This document shows, one piece after another, positions 18,913-31,493 of a stretch of 64,000 bases of DNA. How positions within the stretch are numbered: position 1 is the stretch's first letter; every line of letters begins with the position of its first letter. The notes under the pieces are model-generated. The model was not told the origin of the DNA, ran no database searches, and saw only the letters and a program-made list of their open reading frames with translations. The position numbers and the translations under genes were made by a program. The stretch lies in the NCBI GenBank assembly GCA_016709495.1, contig JADJMS010000019.1, positions 47,511 to 111,510 of the forward strand, in the 5' to 3' direction. This DNA is from Candidatus Dechloromonas phosphorivorans (GTDB lineage: Bacteria > Pseudomonadota > Gammaproteobacteria > Burkholderiales > Rhodocyclaceae).

Positions 18913-20559
18913 ATGACATCAACGCTAGACCTCGACGATTCAATGCAGCATTTCTCTGGACAGTCATTACGCCGCAGGGCCGAAACCATATTCAGAGAGT
19001 TCAGCAAGAAAAAGCCCAAAGCACTGCAAAACCTGACTGTGGATGAGGTTCGTCATGCATTGCATGAGTTGAGTGTGCAGCAGATTGAACTTGAGTTGCA
19101 GACAGAGGAACTTAATCGCTCCAAGGAGGCGTTGATCAACTCACGGGCGCGCTATTTTGATCTTTACAATCAGGCGCCCGTTGGCTACTTCACCCTTAAC
19201 GAAATCGGGCAAATCACGGACGCCAATCTAACGGTAGCGGCCTTGCTGGGCATCGAGCAGGATGTTTTGATTGGCCAACCCATTTCGCGCTTTATGGTTG
19301 AGGAAGACTCAGACAGCTATTATCTGCAGCGCAAGCAACTTATAAAAAGTAGTGAGCCGGATGTATGTGAGCTGCGTATGGTCATGAATAACGGATCTCA
19401 TTTTTGGGCTCGACTGGCAACATCCGCAGTTCATATCAGGGACAGCACGCCCGTATTTCGCGTCACAATTAGCGACATTACCGAAGTCAAAAATGCCAAC
19501 GAAGCCTTGCGCATGAGCGAGAAAGACTTTCGCAGCATTTTTGAAAATGCAACTACCGGGATGGTTGCCGCCGACAAAACCGGAAACATGCGTTATTTCA
19601 ATGAAGCATTCCGCGCCATGCTTGGCTATGAGAGCGATACCTTATGCGGGATGCACTTTACCGAGTTTAGTTTCGGCGACGATATTCCCGGGGAAATGCT
19701 GCTTTTTGGTGAGATTCTGAACAGGCAGCGGAATAAATACCGGCTCGAAAAACGATTTATAACGTGTGATGGACGAATTCTCTGGGTTGATGTCTATGTG
19801 TCGTCACAATGCGGTAACGATGGCGAGTTAGTTGGTTTCATCTCGGTGGTCAGTGACATTACGGAGCGCAAGGAATTCGCACTGGCTTTGGCTGAATCCA
19901 GACAAAAACTGCGCACGCTCGCCTCTCATCAGGAGCAACTCCTTGAGTTGGAACGTAAGCACATTGCCCGCGAAGTTCATGACGAGTTTGGGCAGTTGTT
20001 AACCGCGCTAAAGATGGATGTTTCGCTGATTCGCTTGCGCTTCAGTGACAACGCAGCCTTGATGGAAAAGACTGAGGACATGCGAGTTTTGGTTGAGAGA
20101 ACCATCGGCGTGGTGCGGCAGGTGGCCAGTAATCTTCGACCGGCGGCGCTCGATTTTGGGTTGGTGCCGGCACTTGAATGGTTGTGTGAAGACTTTTCCC
20201 AACGTGGGGCGACAAACTGCCGGCTTGAGAACGGCGGACTTGAAATTGCGCTCATAGACACGCAATCAACGGCAGTATTTCGTGTTGTTCAGGAGTCCCT
20301 GACCAATGTGGCCCGTCATGCGCAAGCTAGCGAAGTTGTCATTTCACTGCAGGCAGATCATTGCCTGTTGAAAGTTGTTGTCGCGGATAACGGACAAGGC
20401 TTTGATATATCTGCAATTGGCAAATCGAGTGGCTTCGGCCTCTTCGGCATGCGCGAACGGATGCTGGCGCTTGATGGCACCTTGAGTATTGTGAGTACGC
20501 CTGATCTCGGCACCACCGTCACCATTGAACTTCCATTAAGTAAAGGCGAAGCGCCATGA
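18913..20559 (+). CDS. PAS-PAS NarX/LiaS-type sensor histidine kinase
   Basis: The 548-residue soluble kinase has a helical N-terminus (about residues 1-75), PAS1 (about 80-195), PAS2 (about 200-315), and a HisKA_3 dimerisation domain with the histidine in IAREVHDEFGQ. The ATPase domain has DNGQGFD and GFGLFGMRERM. These features define the NarX/DegS class, which phosphorylates LuxR-type regulators. The regulator follows with a 4-base ATGA overlap, so the two form a coupled pair. There is no transmembrane segment; the signal is cytosolic and unknown. Confidence 0.92.
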   Translation: MTSTLDLDDSMQHFSGQSLRRRAETIFREFSKKKPKALQNLTVDEVRHALHELSVQQIELELQTEELNRSKEALINSRARYFDLYNQAPVGYFTLNEIGQITDANLTVAALLGIEQDVLIGQPISRFMVEEDSDSYYLQRKQLIKSSEPDVCELRMVMNNGSHFWARLATSAVHIRDSTPVFRVTISDITEVKNANEALRMSEKDFRSIFENATTGMVAADKTGNMRYFNEAFRAMLGYESDTLCGMHFTEFSFGDDIPGEMLLFGEILNRQRNKYRLEKRFITCDGRILWVDVYVSSQCGNDGELVGFISVVSDITERKEFALALAESRQKLRTLASHQEQLLELERKHIAREVHDEFGQLLTALKMDVSLIRLRFSDNAALMEKTEDMRVLVERTIGVVRQVASNLRPAALDFGLVPALEWLCEDFSQRGATNCRLENGGLEIALIDTQSTAVFRVVQESLTNVARHAQASEVVISLQADHCLLKVVVADNGQGFDISAIGKSSGFGLFGMRERMLALDGTLSIVSTPDLGTTVTIELPLSKGEAP

Positions 20560-21182
20560 TTCGATTGATGATTGCTGACGACCATGCCATCGTTCGTGGT
20601 GGCCTGAAACAGATTTTTGCCACTACCTCAGATATTGTCGTGGTCAGCGAAGCAAGTGAGAGTAGCGAATTACTCGAGCAATGGGAGATAACGCCTTGTG
20701 AGCTCCTTCTCCTTGATATGAACATGCCGGGCTTCAGCGGTGTGAAACTGGTCCAGCGCCTGCATGAGAAGGACCCCTTTCGACCCATTGTTATTCTCTC
20801 GATGCACCATGAACGACAACTTGTTGCACGCGCTTTGAAGGCCGGCGCTTCAGGTTACGTCACCAAGGGTAGCGAGCCGGAAATCCTTCTCGCGGCGATC
20901 AGGAAAGTGGCTGGCGGGGGAAAGTTCATTGACCCATCGCTGGTCGAAACCATGATTTTTAATTCGGGAAGTGATGAAGAAAATCATTTCAACATTCTCA
21001 GCAAACGGGAACTGCAAGTGTTGAAAATGATCGCCGCCGGGGCGTCATTGAGTAGCGTTGCAGAGCAATTGCATCTCAGCCCTAAAACCGTCAGTACACA
21101 CAAGATGCGCCTCATGCAAAAACTTGGCATCGATAACAATGCAGACCTGATACGCTACGCCAGCAAGCAAGACATGTTCTGA
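20556..21182 (+). CDS. NarL/LuxR-family response regulator
   Basis: The 208-residue protein has a receiver (DD near residues 7-8, phospho-acceptor in LLLDMNMPGFSG, KGSEPE region) and a C-terminal LuxR helix-turn-helix (LSKRELQVLKMIAAG, LSPKTVSTHKMRLM). It starts inside the last codons of the kinase gene and is its obvious partner. Targets are not visible. Confidence 0.93.
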   Translation: MIRLMIADDHAIVRGGLKQIFATTSDIVVVSEASESSELLEQWEITPCELLLLDMNMPGFSGVKLVQRLHEKDPFRPIVILSMHHERQLVARALKAGASGYVTKGSEPEILLAAIRKVAGGGKFIDPSLVETMIFNSGSDEENHFNILSKRELQVLKMIAAGASLSSVAEQLHLSPKTVSTHKMRLMQKLGIDNNADLIRYASKQDMF

Positions 21183-21204
21183 ATTATTAAGTCTGGTAAA
21201 ACAA

Positions 21205-21513
21205 ATGCAACCAAAATTCTCTAAAGAACAATTGATGCGCGTCAGGGATCAGGCGCTAATGTATCAATGCGCTTGCCCGGCACAGGTCAGCATACTTCTC
21301 GCTGAAGTCATGAGTCTTTTTGAGTATCAGGAAGCCTGTCTGAATCAGACCGACACCGATGCGCGTGTGCATACCGCCATCGCCCAGGCTACCGAGTTAG
21401 CTTATCCGATTTTTGAACAGTGCCTGACAGATGTCTTGTTGCTTGAGGGCTGGAACATGGAGACACTGGAAATGCCGGAGTTGTTGAAAAAACGCATGGT
21501 CGATTCGGTTTGA
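21205..21513 (+). CDS. Uncharacterised 102-residue helical protein after the kinase/regulator pair
   Basis: It begins 22 bases after the regulator gene. The product is helical and acidic, with two early cysteines (YQCACPAQ) and no signal peptide or membrane segment. I do not recognise a family. The position suggests co-transcription with the two-component pair, so it may be a modulator or a target of it. Confidence 0.6.
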   Translation: MQPKFSKEQLMRVRDQALMYQCACPAQVSILLAEVMSLFEYQEACLNQTDTDARVHTAIAQATELAYPIFEQCLTDVLLLEGWNMETLEMPELLKKRMVDSV

Positions 21514-21849
21514 TAGATTCGTCAGCTAGAGCAGTGCGTGGCAGCGGTTTGCATCAAAAAATCGGGCATTTTTGAGCGTTGACCGTAACAAATTGAACCG
21601 CAGGTGCTGATGTTTCACTTTCACCTGAGTCAGCGCAATATCTAATCAGTTGTTTGTGACCCAGTGTCCAGATTGCCGTGTCGCAGATCACTCAGCCTGC
21701 CTGATCATGCTCAAATTTCGTCATGACTGACGGCAAATTATTCATTTTCACCGTGCAAATCAAACCATTCGGGTTTAAAAGGATGCGGGGCATTACAGCG
21801 CATATCTTTTGGTTTGCTCCAGATCCGATGGCAATCTAAATCGACTGAT
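21514..21849. other. 336-base intergenic region between convergent genes
   Basis: It contains a copy of the dispersed repeat at 21555-21594. The rest has no open frame of interest, no tRNA and no clear terminator. Confidence 0.5.
21555..21594 (+). repeat. Dispersed GTTGACCG repeat, copy 3
   Basis: It reads AAAAAATCGGGC, ATTTTTGAGC, GTTGACCGTAACAAAT. This is one of the copies closest to the family consensus. Confidence 0.75.
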
Positions 21850-23172
21850 TCAAATCAGGGCGTACTTTTTCAGTTTGTCGTGCAAGGTGGTACGCGCCAC
21901 TTTCAGCGCATCCGCAGTGCGGGCGATGTTGCCGTCCTGCTTGGTGAATTCGTTGGCGATCAGCACGCGTTCGTAGTTTTCGACGGCATCGGTCAATGAT
22001 TGCGGGGTGTTGCCGACACCGGGGGTCGCGGCATCGCGGCCAATGCCGAGGGCGTGGCAATCGGCGGCGTTGCGCAGTTCGCGGATATTGCCCGGCCAGT
22101 CCTGCGCCATCAGGCGGCGCAGATATTCCGAGGTGAGTACCGGCGGTGGGCGGTTGTAGCGCTTGGCAGCCTGCAGCAGGAATTCATCGTAAAGCGCGGG
22201 AATATCTTCGCGCCGTTCGCGCAGTGCGGGTAACTCGATGCGCACGACGTTGAGCCGGTAATAAAGATCGGCGCGGAACTTGCCCTGATCGGACGAAGAC
22301 TTGAGGTCTTCCTTGCTCGCTGCGACAACGCGACAGTTAACCGGAATTTGCTGATTCGAACCGAGGCGCTCAATTTTTCGTTCCTGCAACACGCGCAGCA
22401 GCTTGATCTGCATATTCATCGGCATCGATTCGACTTCATCAAGGAAGAGCGTGCCACCACTGGCGTATTCGATCTTGCCGATGCGTCGTTTCTGGGCGCC
22501 GGTGAAGGCACCCGGCTCATGGCCGAAGAGTTCGCTGTCGAGCAGGGTGTCGGCCATGCCGCCGCAGTTGAGCGCGACGTAATTTTCCTGGCCGGCGCGT
22601 GACAGATCATGCAGGCAACGGGCGACCATTTCCTTGCCGGTGCCGGTTTCGCCAAAGATCAGTACATCGACTGCCGCATCGGCCACATCGAGAATCAACT
22701 GGCGCACTTTGGCCATCTGCGGCGAGCGGCCGATCAGGCGTGCTTCGAGATCATCGCGGTGATCGAGGCGGCGGCGCAGGGCTTCGACCTCGAGCACCAG
22801 TTCGCGTTTTTCCAGGGCGCGACGAACAACCTCGACCAGATCATGCGTTGAAAACGGCTTCTGCATGAAATCGTAAGCGCCACTGCGCATCGCTTCGACC
22901 GCCAGCGTGACATCGCCGTGGCCGGTAATGATAATGACCGGCAGATCCGGCGTCAGTTGATTGACCCAGCGCAGCAAGGCCATGCCGTCCATGCCCGGCA
23001 GGCGCATGTCGGTGACGACGATGCCGGCGAAATCGGCGTCGAGCTGGCGCTGCCCTTCTTCCGCCGAGGCAACGGCGATTACCGGAATGCCGGCCAGTTG
23101 CATGGCCTGTTCGCAGCCAAGGCGAACATTGGGGTCATCCTCAATGAGCAAGACGGATAGGGCTGGCTTCAT
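21850..23172 (-). CDS. DctD-like sigma-54 response regulator
   Basis: The 440-residue protein has a receiver (VVTDMRLPGMDG), a sigma-54 AAA+ domain (GETGTGKE Walker A, EPGAFTGAQ loop that touches sigma-54, GGTLFLDEV) and a Fis-type helix-turn-helix at the end (GNIARTADALKVARTTLHDKL). It overlaps the DctB-type kinase by 4 bases. Such pairs switch on C4-dicarboxylate or acidic amino acid uptake genes. The sigma-54 promoter in front of gltI (29875-29891) makes the gltIJKL-aspA operon a likely target. Family assignment is firm; the target is an inference. Confidence 0.9.
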   Translation of the reverse strand: MKPALSVLLIEDDPNVRLGCEQAMQLAGIPVIAVASAEEGQRQLDADFAGIVVTDMRLPGMDGMALLRWVNQLTPDLPVIIITGHGDVTLAVEAMRSGAYDFMQKPFSTHDLVEVVRRALEKRELVLEVEALRRRLDHRDDLEARLIGRSPQMAKVRQLILDVADAAVDVLIFGETGTGKEMVARCLHDLSRAGQENYVALNCGGMADTLLDSELFGHEPGAFTGAQKRRIGKIEYASGGTLFLDEVESMPMNMQIKLLRVLQERKIERLGSNQQIPVNCRVVAASKEDLKSSSDQGKFRADLYYRLNVVRIELPALRERREDIPALYDEFLLQAAKRYNRPPPVLTSEYLRRLMAQDWPGNIRELRNAADCHALGIGRDAATPGVGNTPQSLTDAVENYERVLIANEFTKQDGNIARTADALKVARTTLHDKLKKYALI

Positions 23173-25084
23173 GGCAAAACCTCTGGGGTGGCGGCGGGAG
23201 CGCGGGGCAGAAGGATGATAAACCGCGCCCCGCCTTCCGGTGCGGCCTCGGCCAGCAGATCGCCGCCAAAGTCACGCAGGATGTCACGCGAAATGGTCAG
23301 ACCGAGGCCGAGGCCTTCACCGGGCAGCTTGGTGGTGAAGAAGGGTTCGAACAAATGCGCCAGCGCCTTGGTTGAAAAACCGCTGCCACTGTCGGTCACG
23401 GATAGGGCCAATTGGCCATTCGCATTGCACGTCAGCGCAAAACTCAGGCGGCGAATGCTTTGTTCGGCCATCGCGTCGATGGCGTTGCCGATCAGATTGA
23501 CCAAGACTTGTTGCAGGCGATTCTGGTCACACCAGGCGATCCAGAAATAAGGCTCGATTTGGCGGTCGACCGTAACACTCTGTTTGCGCAGCCGCTGATC
23601 GAAGAGAAACAGCGCCGCATCGACCGCCTGCGCCACATCCACCGCTGCCGACACGGCGGGCGATTTGCGGGCAAAGGTTTTGAGCGGCGTGATGATGCCG
23701 CCCATCTGCTCGGAAAGCTGGCCGACGATAGCGAGGTTCTTCTCCGCCGTCGCGAGATCGCCGCGATGCATGAACTCGACGGCGTTGGCCGATAGTGTGC
23801 GAATGGCGCCAAGTGGCTGGCTGAGTTCGTGCGTGATGCCGGTTGCCATTTGACCCAGCACGGCGAGCTTGGCTGCCTGCACCAGCTCATCCTGCGCCGC
23901 CCGCAGGGTTTGCTCGGCACGCTGACGCTCGACCACCTCCTTTTGCAGGCGCTCAACGGCGTCCGACAAATCAACGGTACGTGCCGCAACATTGCGTTCG
24001 AGTTCCTGATTGGCCTTTTCCAGCAGGGCTTGCGCCTCAAGCCGATTACGCGCAGCTCGCCGACGCTGGCCGAGATAGAGCAGCAAGAGCAGGAGGCAGC
24101 CATAAGCCGCCATCGCCAGCGCGGCGTGGGTTGAGGCCTGAACCGTCACCGGGTGCAAATCGGAGAACACCACAATCCGCCAGGCTGTTCCTGGCAAATG
24201 CCGGCTCAAGGCAAGGTAAGGTTTCTTGCCCTGCAAGGCTTTGAAGACACTGCCTTCCTGCCGGGCCAAGCGAACCACCGTACCCTCCTGCGCAGCATCG
24301 ATGGCAATGTCGAGCGATTCGCCCCCCAGCGTCTGGCCGGCAAATTGTTCGCGGCCGATACGCTCCAGCACCTCCGGTGCTTGCGGACTAAGGTGGTGTA
24401 GCGCCACTCTGGCGGTGAAGCGAGTAACACGATGCCATTGTTGTCAACGATCAGCGCCGGTGCTTCCTGCGCCAGCCAGCGGCGCTCCAGTTCACGCAAG
24501 CCGGATTTGACGACGGCAACGCCGATCACCTTCCATTCTTGTTGCTCGTCGCGAATCGGCAAGGCAAAGAAATAACCAGGCTCATTGCGAATATTGTCGA
24601 CGGCATAGTGGCGCTCCGGCGTCCCGGCCACCGCCCCACGAAAAAAGGGCATATAGGAAAGATCCGCCCCCAGCATGTTGTGGGAAAAAATCCAGTCGCT
24701 GGAAGCGACGACATGGCCAGTCGTATCGAGCACAAAAATAGCCGGCCCGCCGAGATGATCATTGAGATTTTGCAGGAAGCGGTTGGCGGCGGCCTGGTGC
24801 ACGTCCTTCTTTTCTTCTGGCGCCAGCAGCAAGGTCCGGACATCTCGATTCAGCTCAACCGCACTGGGGATAGAGGCGTGCCGGGTGACCTCGCTGTCAA
24901 TGGCCGAAGCCAGCACATCCAGTTGGTGGCTGGCCGCCTCGCGCAACTGCTTGAAGCCTTGTCTCTCCGAGACTTTGAAGGCCAGCACCCCGGCCAGGAG
25001 AAACAAGACCAGCACAGCCAGAATGCCAAGCACCCGATGCGGATGGTGCAAAGAGAGCGGTACGCTTTGCGAGGAATCATTCAT
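23169..25084 (-). CDS. DctB-like membrane sensor histidine kinase, frameshifted near 24400
   Basis: The N-terminal piece has a membrane helix (about residues 18-40) and a periplasmic dCache-type sensor. The frame breaks near 24400, where YTTL should continue with SPQAPEVLERIG; one missing C explains it. The second piece holds the rest of the sensor, a second helix (ALAMAAYGCLLLLLLYLG), a coiled coil, HisKA (GITHELSQPLGAIR) and the ATPase domain (NLIGNAIDAM, DSGSGF, GLGLGLTIS). It pairs with the overlapping DctD-type gene. In this family the dCache domain senses C4-dicarboxylates; aspartate or glutamate is also possible given the neighbours. Confidence 0.87.
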
Positions 25085-25118
25085 GCCCAGACCGGCCGAT
25101 GGAAAGGCTCATTCTAAA

Positions 25119-25155
25119 GTGAAAAATTCGCCTTTCCTGACGGTTGACCGCACCC
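25119..25155 (+). repeat. Dispersed GTTGACCG repeat, copy 4
   Basis: It reads GTGAAAAATTCGCC, TTTCCTGAC, GGTTGACCGCACCCGC. It lies just upstream of the dctB start, between dctB and aspA. Confidence 0.65.
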
Positions 25156-25241
25156 GCAGGAATCCACAGCGACGCGTCAGCTTTGCTTTACCATCTTGCG
25201 TGGGAGTCTGATCAGCACACTTGGGGTGTAACAATGACGAT

Positions 25242-26642
<1,401 letters not shown>

Positions 26643-26674
26643 GCTGTCTCCAATTATGGTTTTTGTGGTGTTGC

Positions 26675-27404
26675 TTAGTGATGCAAAATCTTGGCAAGGA
26701 ACTGTTGCGCCCTTTCTGAACGCGGGTTGGCGAAGAATGCTTCTTTGCTGTCGTCTTCAACAATGCGGCCCTGATCCATGAAGATCACGCGGTCGGCAAC
26801 CCGCTTGGCGAAGCCCATTTCGTGCGTCACGCACATCATGGTCATGCCTTCGTGTGCCAGCTCGGTCATCACGTCCAGCACTTCATTGACCATTTCCGGG
26901 TCAAGCGCCGAGGTCGGCTCGTCGAACAGCATGCAGATCGGGTCCATCGCCAGCGCGCGGGCAATCGCCACGCGCTGCTGCTGGCCTCCCGACAGCTGGC
27001 CGGGGAACTTGGCTGGCCTGCGCCTTGAGGCCAACGCGCTCAAGCAGTTTGAGACCCTTCTCGTTCGCCTCATCCTGGCTGCGCCCGAGCACCTTGGTCT
27101 GGGCAATCACCAGATTCTCGGTAATACTCATATGCGGAAAGAGTTCAAAGTTCTGGAAAACCATGCCAACCTGCGAACGCAGTTTGGACAGATTGGTCTT
27201 GGGGTCGCCAACCGAGATGCCGTTGACGGTGATTACGCCCGACTGAAACGGCTCAAGGCCATTGACGCATTTGATCAACGTCGATTTGCCAGAGCCGGAC
27301 GGCCCGCAAACCACGATAACTTCACCTTTGCTGACACTGGTGGTGCAATCGGTAAGCACCTTGAAGTCGCCATACTGCTTGCTGACATTGGTCATTTCGA
27401 TCAT
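26675..27404 (-). CDS. gltL: Glutamate/aspartate ABC transporter ATPase, frameshifted near 27010
   Basis: ATG 27404 is chosen because AAGGAG lies at the right distance. The protein carries Walker [10 protein letters not shown], the Q-loop region [11 protein letters not shown], the signature [14 protein letters not shown] and Walker [15 protein letters not shown]. These are typical of polar amino acid importers (GltL/GlnQ). Between GLKAQA and KFPGQLSGG the frame changes near 27010; a single indel explains it. It lies between gltK and aspA in the same operon and powers the GltJK permease. Confidence 0.88.
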
Positions 27405-27427
27405 GGGATTTCTCCTTGCGAGGGCCA

Positions 27428-28108
27428 TCAGGCCGGGTGATATTTTTTCTGGAGGCGCTTCACGAGCTGCGAAGCGGAGAAGCAGATGACGAAATAAACG
27501 GCACCGGCAAAAAGCAGCATTTCGACGAGTCGACCGTCACGATCGCCCACTTTGTAGGAAGCACCGAAGAAGTCGGCCAGCGCCGAGACATAAACCAGCG
27601 AGGTATCCTGAAAGAGGATGATGGCTTGGGTCAGCAGCAGCGGTACCATGTTGCGGAATGCCTGCGGCAAGACCACGAGGCGCATCGCCTGGGCGTAATT
27701 CATACCGAGCGCTGAGGCAGCAGCAATTTGCCCTTTTGGTACGCTCTGGATGCCAGCGCGGATGATTTCCGAGTAATAGGCTGCTTCAAACAACGCGAAG
27801 CCCATCATCGCCGAACTCAGACGCAGGTCGCTGCCCGGAGGGAAGTCGAGCAAGGTTTCGACGAAGCGCGGCACGATCAGGAAGAACCAGAGCAGCACCA
27901 TAACCAGCGGAATGGCACGGAACATATTGACATAGCCAGCGGCAAACCACGACAGCGTCTTGATCGACGACAGCCGCATCATCGCCAGTATCGTGCCCCA
28001 GACGATGCCGATAACCACTGCTTGCAGGGTGATGACCAGCGAAATCTTCATACCATCCCAGAGGAAGGGCAAGGCGCCGGGTATGGAGGACCAATCGAAT
28101 TCGTACAT
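27428..28108 (-). CDS. gltK: Glutamate/aspartate ABC transporter permease GltK
   Basis: A 226-residue HisM-type permease with about five membrane helices and the EAA loop ([22 protein letters not shown]). It starts one base after the gltJ stop and ends 23 bases before gltL. With GltJ it forms the heterodimeric channel of the acidic amino acid importer. Confidence 0.9.
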   Translation of the reverse strand: MYEFDWSSIPGALPFLWDGMKISLVITLQAVVIGIVWGTILAMMRLSSIKTLSWFAAGYVNMFRAIPLVMVLLWFFLIVPRFVETLLDFPPGSDLRLSSAMMGFALFEAAYYSEIIRAGIQSVPKGQIAAASALGMNYAQAMRLVVLPQAFRNMVPLLLTQAIILFQDTSLVYVSALADFFGASYKVGDRDGRLVEMLLFAGAVYFVICFSASQLVKRLQKKYHPA

Positions 28109-28109
28109 G

Positions 28110-28847
28110 TTACTTGCCTCCGATGTAGCCGGGCACCGCGATGCGACGCTCGAATTTGTGCATCAGGGTCATCACGGTGACGTTGATCAACACGTAAGAC
28201 AAAGTCACGGCGATGAAGGACTCGTAAGGCTGCGCCGTGTAATCGACCAGCTGGCGGCCCTGAGCAGCCAGCTCCAGCAAACCGATGGTCGAGCAAACAG
28301 CGGAATTCTTGAAGATATTGAGAAACTCGGAAGTCAGCGGCGGCACCACCAGGCGGAAGGCCATCGGCAACATCACGTGGCGATAGGTTTGCGGCAGGGT
28401 AAAACCCAGCGCCAGCCCGGCATTCTTTTGCCCTTTGGGCAGCGAATTAATACCAGCCCGCACCTGCTCGGCCACCCGCGCACTGGTAAACAAACCGAGA
28501 CAGATCATCGAAGCAAGAAACTGCTGCATCACCGGATGCGACTGTTTGTAGGCATCGCCAATCGAGGTCGGCAGTAATTCAGGTAGCACGAAATACCAGA
28601 TGAACAGTTGTACCAATAGAGGCACGTTGCGGAAGAGTTCAACGTAAGCCGTTGCGATGCCGGCCAAGGTCTTGTTTGGCACCGTACGCAAGACGCCAAC
28701 CAGCGCACCCAAGATCAGCGCCAAGACCCATGCGGTCAACGACAGCGCGATAGTCATTTTGAAGCCGGCAAACATCCAGCCCAAATAGGTATCGTCCCCG
28801 CTCGCACTTGGCGAGAGAAAAACACCCCAATTCCATTGATAACCCAT
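28110..28847 (-). CDS. gltJ: Glutamate/aspartate ABC transporter permease GltJ
   Basis: A 245-residue HisM-type permease. Its helix set includes [19 protein letters not shown] and [18 protein letters not shown], and its EAA loop is [22 protein letters not shown]. The N-terminal YQWNWGVF segment is typical of GltJ. A strong 12-bp hairpin lies between gltI and this gene. Confidence 0.9.
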   Translation of the reverse strand: MGYQWNWGVFLSPSASGDDTYLGWMFAGFKMTIALSLTAWVLALILGALVGVLRTVPNKTLAGIATAYVELFRNVPLLVQLFIWYFVLPELLPTSIGDAYKQSHPVMQQFLASMICLGLFTSARVAEQVRAGINSLPKGQKNAGLALGFTLPQTYRHVMLPMAFRLVVPPLTSEFLNIFKNSAVCSTIGLLELAAQGRQLVDYTAQPYESFIAVTLSYVLINVTVMTLMHKFERRIAVPGYIGGK

Positions 28848-28878
28848 GATTGCCCCTTTCCAAGGGATCGTTTTACCT

Positions 28879-28905
28879 CCCCTCTCCCGCTACGCGGGAG
28901 AGGGG
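28879..28905. repeat. Intercistronic 12-bp hairpin between gltI and gltJ
   Basis: CCCCTCTCCCGC (28879-28890) pairs perfectly with GCGGGAGAGGGG (28894-28905) around TAC, followed by GCCGGGAGAGAGGG. It resembles the CTCTCCC/GGGAGAG hairpins common in many proteobacterial intergenic regions. Its place after the binding-protein gene suggests that it protects the gltI transcript or lowers downstream expression. Confidence 0.75.
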
Positions 28906-28924
28906 CCGGGAGAGAGGGCGTCTT

Positions 28925-29824
28925 TTATTCAAACGCCTTGTCGTTCGGGGCCTTATACGCAGCCTTCATTTCATCCGACAACACCATGTTCAAATTCAGA
29001 CCTTTAGGCGGAATCGGGTTCATGAACCATTTGGCGTAAATCTTCTCGGCATCGCCCGAAGTCATTGCCTTGGTCAGCGAGGCATCAACCAGTTTCTTGA
29101 ACTCCGGATCATCCTTCTTCAACATGCAGCCATAAGCTTCCTTGGACTGCGCGGTGCCGGTCACAAGCCAGTCACCCGGCTTCTTGGCCTTGGCAATTTC
29201 GCCGTAAAGCAGCGCATCGTCCATCATGAAGGCAACAGCGCGGCCGGTTTCCAGCGTCAGGAAGGCTTCGCCATGGTCTTTGGCGGAGATGACGTTCATC
29301 TTCATCTGCTTGTCTTCGTTCATCTTGCGGATCAGCCGCTCGGAGGTGGTACCAGCGGTGGTTACGACATTCTTGCCGGCAAGATCGGCAAAGTCCTTGA
29401 TGCCGGCATCTTTCTTGGCCATCAACTTGGTGCCGATGACGAAGATAGTGGTCGTGAAGCCCACCTGTTTCTGGCGCTCCAGATTATTCGTGGTGGAGCC
29501 GCATTCGATATCGACCGTACCGTTCTGAATCAGCGTGATGCGATTGGCCGAGGTAACCGGCATCAGCTTGATGTCAAGCTTGGCCAGCTTGAGGTTAGCC
29601 TTGATGTCGTCGACCACCTTGAGCATGAGTTCATGCGAATAGCCGATGACTTGCTGCTTGTCATCATAGTAGGAGAAGGGAATGGAGGATTCACGGTGAC
29701 CAAGGGTGATCGCACCCGTATCCTTGATCTTCTTGAGCGTCAGCGACTCCTGCGCCTGGGCTGGCAAAACGGCAGATGCGCCGAGAACGGTGGCAAGTGC
29801 GGCAGTAATGGCAAATCGTTTCAT
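28925..29824 (-). CDS. gltI: Glutamate/aspartate periplasmic binding protein
   Basis: The 299-residue protein has a signal peptide (residues 1-24, ending PAQAQE) and a type II solute-binding fold. TGAITLGHRESSIPFSYYD, CGSTTNNLERQKQVGF and the TAGTTSERLIRKMNE motif are typical of GltI. It delivers glutamate and aspartate to GltJK. It is the first gene of the gltIJKL-aspA operon. A sigma-54 promoter lies about 50 bases upstream of its start. Confidence 0.93.
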   Translation of the reverse strand: MKRFAITAALATVLGASAVLPAQAQESLTLKKIKDTGAITLGHRESSIPFSYYDDKQQVIGYSHELMLKVVDDIKANLKLAKLDIKLMPVTSANRITLIQNGTVDIECGSTTNNLERQKQVGFTTTIFVIGTKLMAKKDAGIKDFADLAGKNVVTTAGTTSERLIRKMNEDKQMKMNVISAKDHGEAFLTLETGRAVAFMMDDALLYGEIAKAKKPGDWLVTGTAQSKEAYGCMLKKDDPEFKKLVDASLTKAMTSGDAEKIYAKWFMNPIPPKGLNLNMVLSDEMKAAYKAPNDKAFE

Positions 29825-29874
29825 GTTGTCTCCAGTGTTTAAAAAAACATCGCTTGGTTTCCGTACTTACTCTA

Positions 29875-29891
29875 ATGCAGGGGTCGTGCCA
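29875..29891 (-). promoter_or_regulatory. Sigma-54 promoter of gltIJKL-aspA
   Basis: On the minus strand TGGCACGACCCCTGCAT contains GG and GC separated by exactly ten bases, as required for a -24/-12 promoter, with the full TGGCAC -24 element. The -12 element is about 50 bases upstream of the gltI start codon. The DctD-like activator downstream of aspA fits as the regulator. Confidence 0.8.
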
Positions 29892-30077
29892 GAGTCACAC
29901 GGTGTCTCAAAAAACCCACGCCATTGATTTAATTGATATTTAACAAATACACCTTGGCAGCAACGCCGAAATCCCGACAGCACCCATCATAGAGCCATCG
30001 GATTTCCGACACCAAGAAAATATTGTGCCCCTCGGTTACTATCTGCCCCTTGCTCACTAAAGAAAAGCAATTACCGA

Positions 30078-31418
<1,341 letters not shown>

Positions 31419-31455
31419 ATATAGGCGCGGCCAGTTACAGATCTGGCCACGTTGT

Positions 31456-31486
31456 ACTTGCTGGCCAAACACACCGGCCAGCAAGT
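31456..31486. terminator. Bidirectional hairpin between hflX and parB-like gene
   Basis: ACTTGCTGGCC (31456-31466) pairs perfectly with GGCCAGCAAGT (31476-31486) over 11 bp. It lies between convergent gene ends. No T run follows on either strand, so its role as a terminator is only likely. Confidence 0.55.
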
Positions 31487-31493
31487 GCCTGAT

